Assembly (NCBI GenBank): GCA_905221615.1
Contig: CAJNDT010005832.1
Span: forward strand, 248,001 to 312,000
Length of the DNA stretch: 64,000 nt
Reading direction: 5' to 3'
Source: Symbiodinium sp. CCMP2592
Taxonomy: Eukaryota > Sar > Dinophyceae > Suessiales > Symbiodiniaceae
Under the pieces are notes generated by a model that worked only from the letters and a program-made list of their open reading frames with translations, was not told where the DNA came from and ran no database searches. Shown here one piece after another: positions 62,467-64,000 of this stretch. The position numbers and the translations under genes are program-made. Numbering within the stretch: the first letter of the stretch is position 1; each line of letters begins with the position of its first letter.

Positions 62467-64000
62467 ATGGCTGCTGAAGCTTCGGCCTCCGATCTATGTG
62501 ATCGTTTCGAGCAACACCTCCAGCACTTGACTCATGATGTTGTGGCCCCACTCAGCTATCCGTGGGACAGGAATAAGGCCTTGTCTGCCATTTTCTCAGG
62601 AAAACCAGGCAGAAGCGTCGACCTTCATAGCGTCAAGGTGCCAAGAGTCGTGCCGCCGCCAGCCACGCAGTACAGGCGGCCGGGTGATTCAGACGAGCCG
62701 CTGCCGGTGGCTCTGCAGTGTACCAAGGTTGTGCCCGTCTTTGAGGCTGTGCTTAAGAAGCCCAGGCTACAGGCAGGCGAGAAGGCCGGTGTCGATCGAG
62801 AAAATGTCCTACGTCGGTGGCTCTGTGTTCTGAGCCACTCACCTGGTGCCTCGAGGTTGGGGGTTCTCATTTGGGCGAAAGGCGAATCTGACCCCTTGGG
62901 GGTCGTGGCGCAGGCCTTGGCTGGGAAAGCAACATCGACTTTGCTTAAGCGAGCCCGATTTTCTGCACGATTCATTTGTTGGGCCGACAAGCATCATGTG
63001 AAGGCTTTCCCGGTGAGCCTCGAGTTTCTTGTGAGCTTCCTCAAACCACTTGCAGCCGAAGCCAGGAACAGTGCCATTCGTGAGGCTATGGAAACTGTGA
63101 ATTTCCTGGAACATGTTCTCGGAATTGAGGTCGAACAAGGAATCAGTGACAACCCTTGGGTCAAGGGTGCGCTGCGGGGAGCCAACATTCGCACCTGTGA
63201 CCCGAGACGATCGAGAGTCCTGAAGGTCGAGGAGGTGCTCCTCCTCGAAGGAGCGCTGATAGAGGGAGCCCTTGACAAGGTAGACAGGTACGCTACTGGA
63301 GTCTTCTTGTTCCAGCTTTACTCCAGGGCTCGGGTGTCCGATCTGAGGAACATTTCGAAGCTTGAGCTTGACCTTGATGGCGATACGGGTTTCATCGAGG
63401 TCAGAACTTATGAGCACAAGAATTGCCGGTTGAGCAGTGGACCGGGGGCCGTGCTCATTTTGGTTGCGCCGTACCATGGGCTCCACCAGAAGCCTTGGGG
63501 CGCCGCTTGGGCAGAGGCGGCGAAGGCCGTTGGCTTCGACTTCGAGAAGGGGCATCGCGGGCCGTTGCTCCCCCGCCTGGCCTGCGATTACTCTTGGAGC
63601 GGGGATGCCATCGATGCCAACGAGACCACTACATGGATCAGGGCGTTGCTTTCACGGCTGCAAGCGGCCGAAGAAGATCTTACATTCTCCTCGCACGGCT
63701 TGAAGGCAACGCCGCTTTCTTGGACCTCGAAGGCTGGATACAGTGAGAGGACGCAACTTGTCCTGGGACACCATAGCTTAGGTCCAAGTGGGAAAACGCA
63801 AGAAGCTTACGCTCGCGAAGTGCAGGCGCAGCCGCTACGAGATCTTGCAGAATGTCTTGGTGCCATCCGGCAGGGGGTTTTCCATCCGGATCGCACGAAG
63901 AGCGGGATGATTGCAGAAGGTGCGACCATCCGTGAGTCGCGATTCTCTTTGGCACCCTTGGGTCGTGCCGATCTTTCGCCATCTCACGAGAGCTTCGAGT
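62467..64000 (+). CDS. YRE-5 tyrosine recombinase, C-terminus beyond the window
   Basis: Open from ATG 62,467 to the right edge (511 codons) without a break. Core-binding domain around STLLKRARFSARFICWADK and LVSFLKPLAAEAR. Catalytic region: LYSRARVSDLRNI with the first Arg, SSHGLKATPLSW (box II, Lys instead of Arg), LVLGHHSLG and the Tyr in TQEAYAREV, then IRQGVFHPDRTKSG, also found in YRE-2 (IREGVFDPDAGRAG). All sites match YRE-2 and YRE-3. Unlike those two copies this one is undamaged, so it is the best guide to the family. It would integrate the element's circular cDNA. Confidence 0.9.
   Translation, partial: MAAEASASDLCDRFEQHLQHLTHDVVAPLSYPWDRNKALSAIFSGKPGRSVDLHSVKVPRVVPPPATQYRRPGDSDEPLPVALQCTKVVPVFEAVLKKPRLQAGEKAGVDRENVLRRWLCVLSHSPGASRLGVLIWAKGESDPLGVVAQALAGKATSTLLKRARFSARFICWADKHHVKAFPVSLEFLVSFLKPLAAEARNSAIREAMETVNFLEHVLGIEVEQGISDNPWVKGALRGANIRTCDPRRSRVLKVEEVLLLEGALIEGALDKVDRYATGVFLFQLYSRARVSDLRNISKLELDLDGDTGFIEVRTYEHKNCRLSSGPGAVLILVAPYHGLHQKPWGAAWAEAAKAVGFDFEKGHRGPLLPRLACDYSWSGDAIDANETTTWIRALLSRLQAAEEDLTFSSHGLKATPLSWTSKAGYSERTQLVLGHHSLGPSGKTQEAYAREVQAQPLRDLAECLGAIRQGVFHPDRTKSGMIAEGATIRESRFSLAPLGRADLSPSHESFE

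Larger units (their letters stand above)
60684..64000 (+). mobile_element. YRE-5: 5' part of a tyrosine-recombinase retrotransposon, runs off the window
   Basis: Three small ORFs (60,684-60,893; 60,936-61,781; 62,170-62,424) precede a long recombinase frame open to the right edge. Short ORFs followed by a recombinase is the arrangement of YRE-3, so Gag and pol should follow beyond the window. The 5' border is not defined. Confidence 0.65.

Noticed and set aside
1-64000. tRNA, rRNA, CRISPR array, bacterial operon or spliced-leader relic sequence
   Set aside because: None was seen; I looked for the dinoflagellate leader sequence and cloverleaf-like stretches by eye only, so a short relic could be missed.

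Overview
This looks like accessory, repeat-dense nuclear DNA of a dinoflagellate, probably Symbiodiniaceae or a relative. That is an inference from Gag proteins with Gly-Lys runs, polycistronic tyrosine-recombinase (YR) retrotransposons with a methyltransferase-like domain fused to reverse transcriptase, Copia-type polyproteins and mixed base composition. I see no host gene that I can name, no tRNA or rRNA and no CRISPR. Almost everything is retrotransposon, and much of it is nested. Labels used here: YRE-1 to YRE-5 for YR elements, COP-1 to COP-3 for Copia-type elements.

Layout. 1-422: minus-strand ORF cut by YRE-1. 423-2773: 3' part of YRE-1 (minus), cut by YRE-2. 2774 to about 11,100: YRE-2 (minus; recombinase, Gag, then an oxygenase-like / methyltransferase-like / RT / RNase H polyprotein, then split direct repeats). 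About 11,486-16,500: non-coding GC-rich repeats in alternating orientation, including a 1.4 kb inverted repeat. 16,387-52,507: COP-1, a decayed Copia element split at 19,190/49,238 by YRE-3 (19,191-49,237). YRE-3 is itself split by COP-2 (26,463-45,424; identical 178 bp LTRs, CTGAA target duplication), and COP-2 is split inside gag by YRE-4 (about 29,050-36,980). That is four levels of nesting. About 52,587-60,136: COP-3. About 60,684 to the right edge: start of YRE-5.

How the parts work together. YR elements encode Gag, RT/RNase H to make cDNA, and a tyrosine recombinase instead of an integrase. Three of them (YRE-1, -2, -3) keep the B1-A2-B2 split repeats expected for circle-junction integration, with no target duplication at the junction I could check (YRE-3). 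Gene order is recombinase, Gag, polyprotein. In three elements Gag and the polyprotein share one frame separated by a single UGA followed by C, which suggests stop-codon readthrough. Copia elements have the usual Gag, protease, integrase, RT, RNase H order, plus unusual additions: a SAP-like motif between protease and integrase, a membrane-spanning N-terminal extension of Gag (COP-2), and extra 3' ORFs.

The most unusual signals are: a dense set of short perfect hairpins with an AGN triloop throughout YRE-3; about 90 copies of the hexamer AGGAAC across COP-2; a 2OG-Fe(II) oxygenase-like domain in two YR polyproteins; and the UGA-C junctions.
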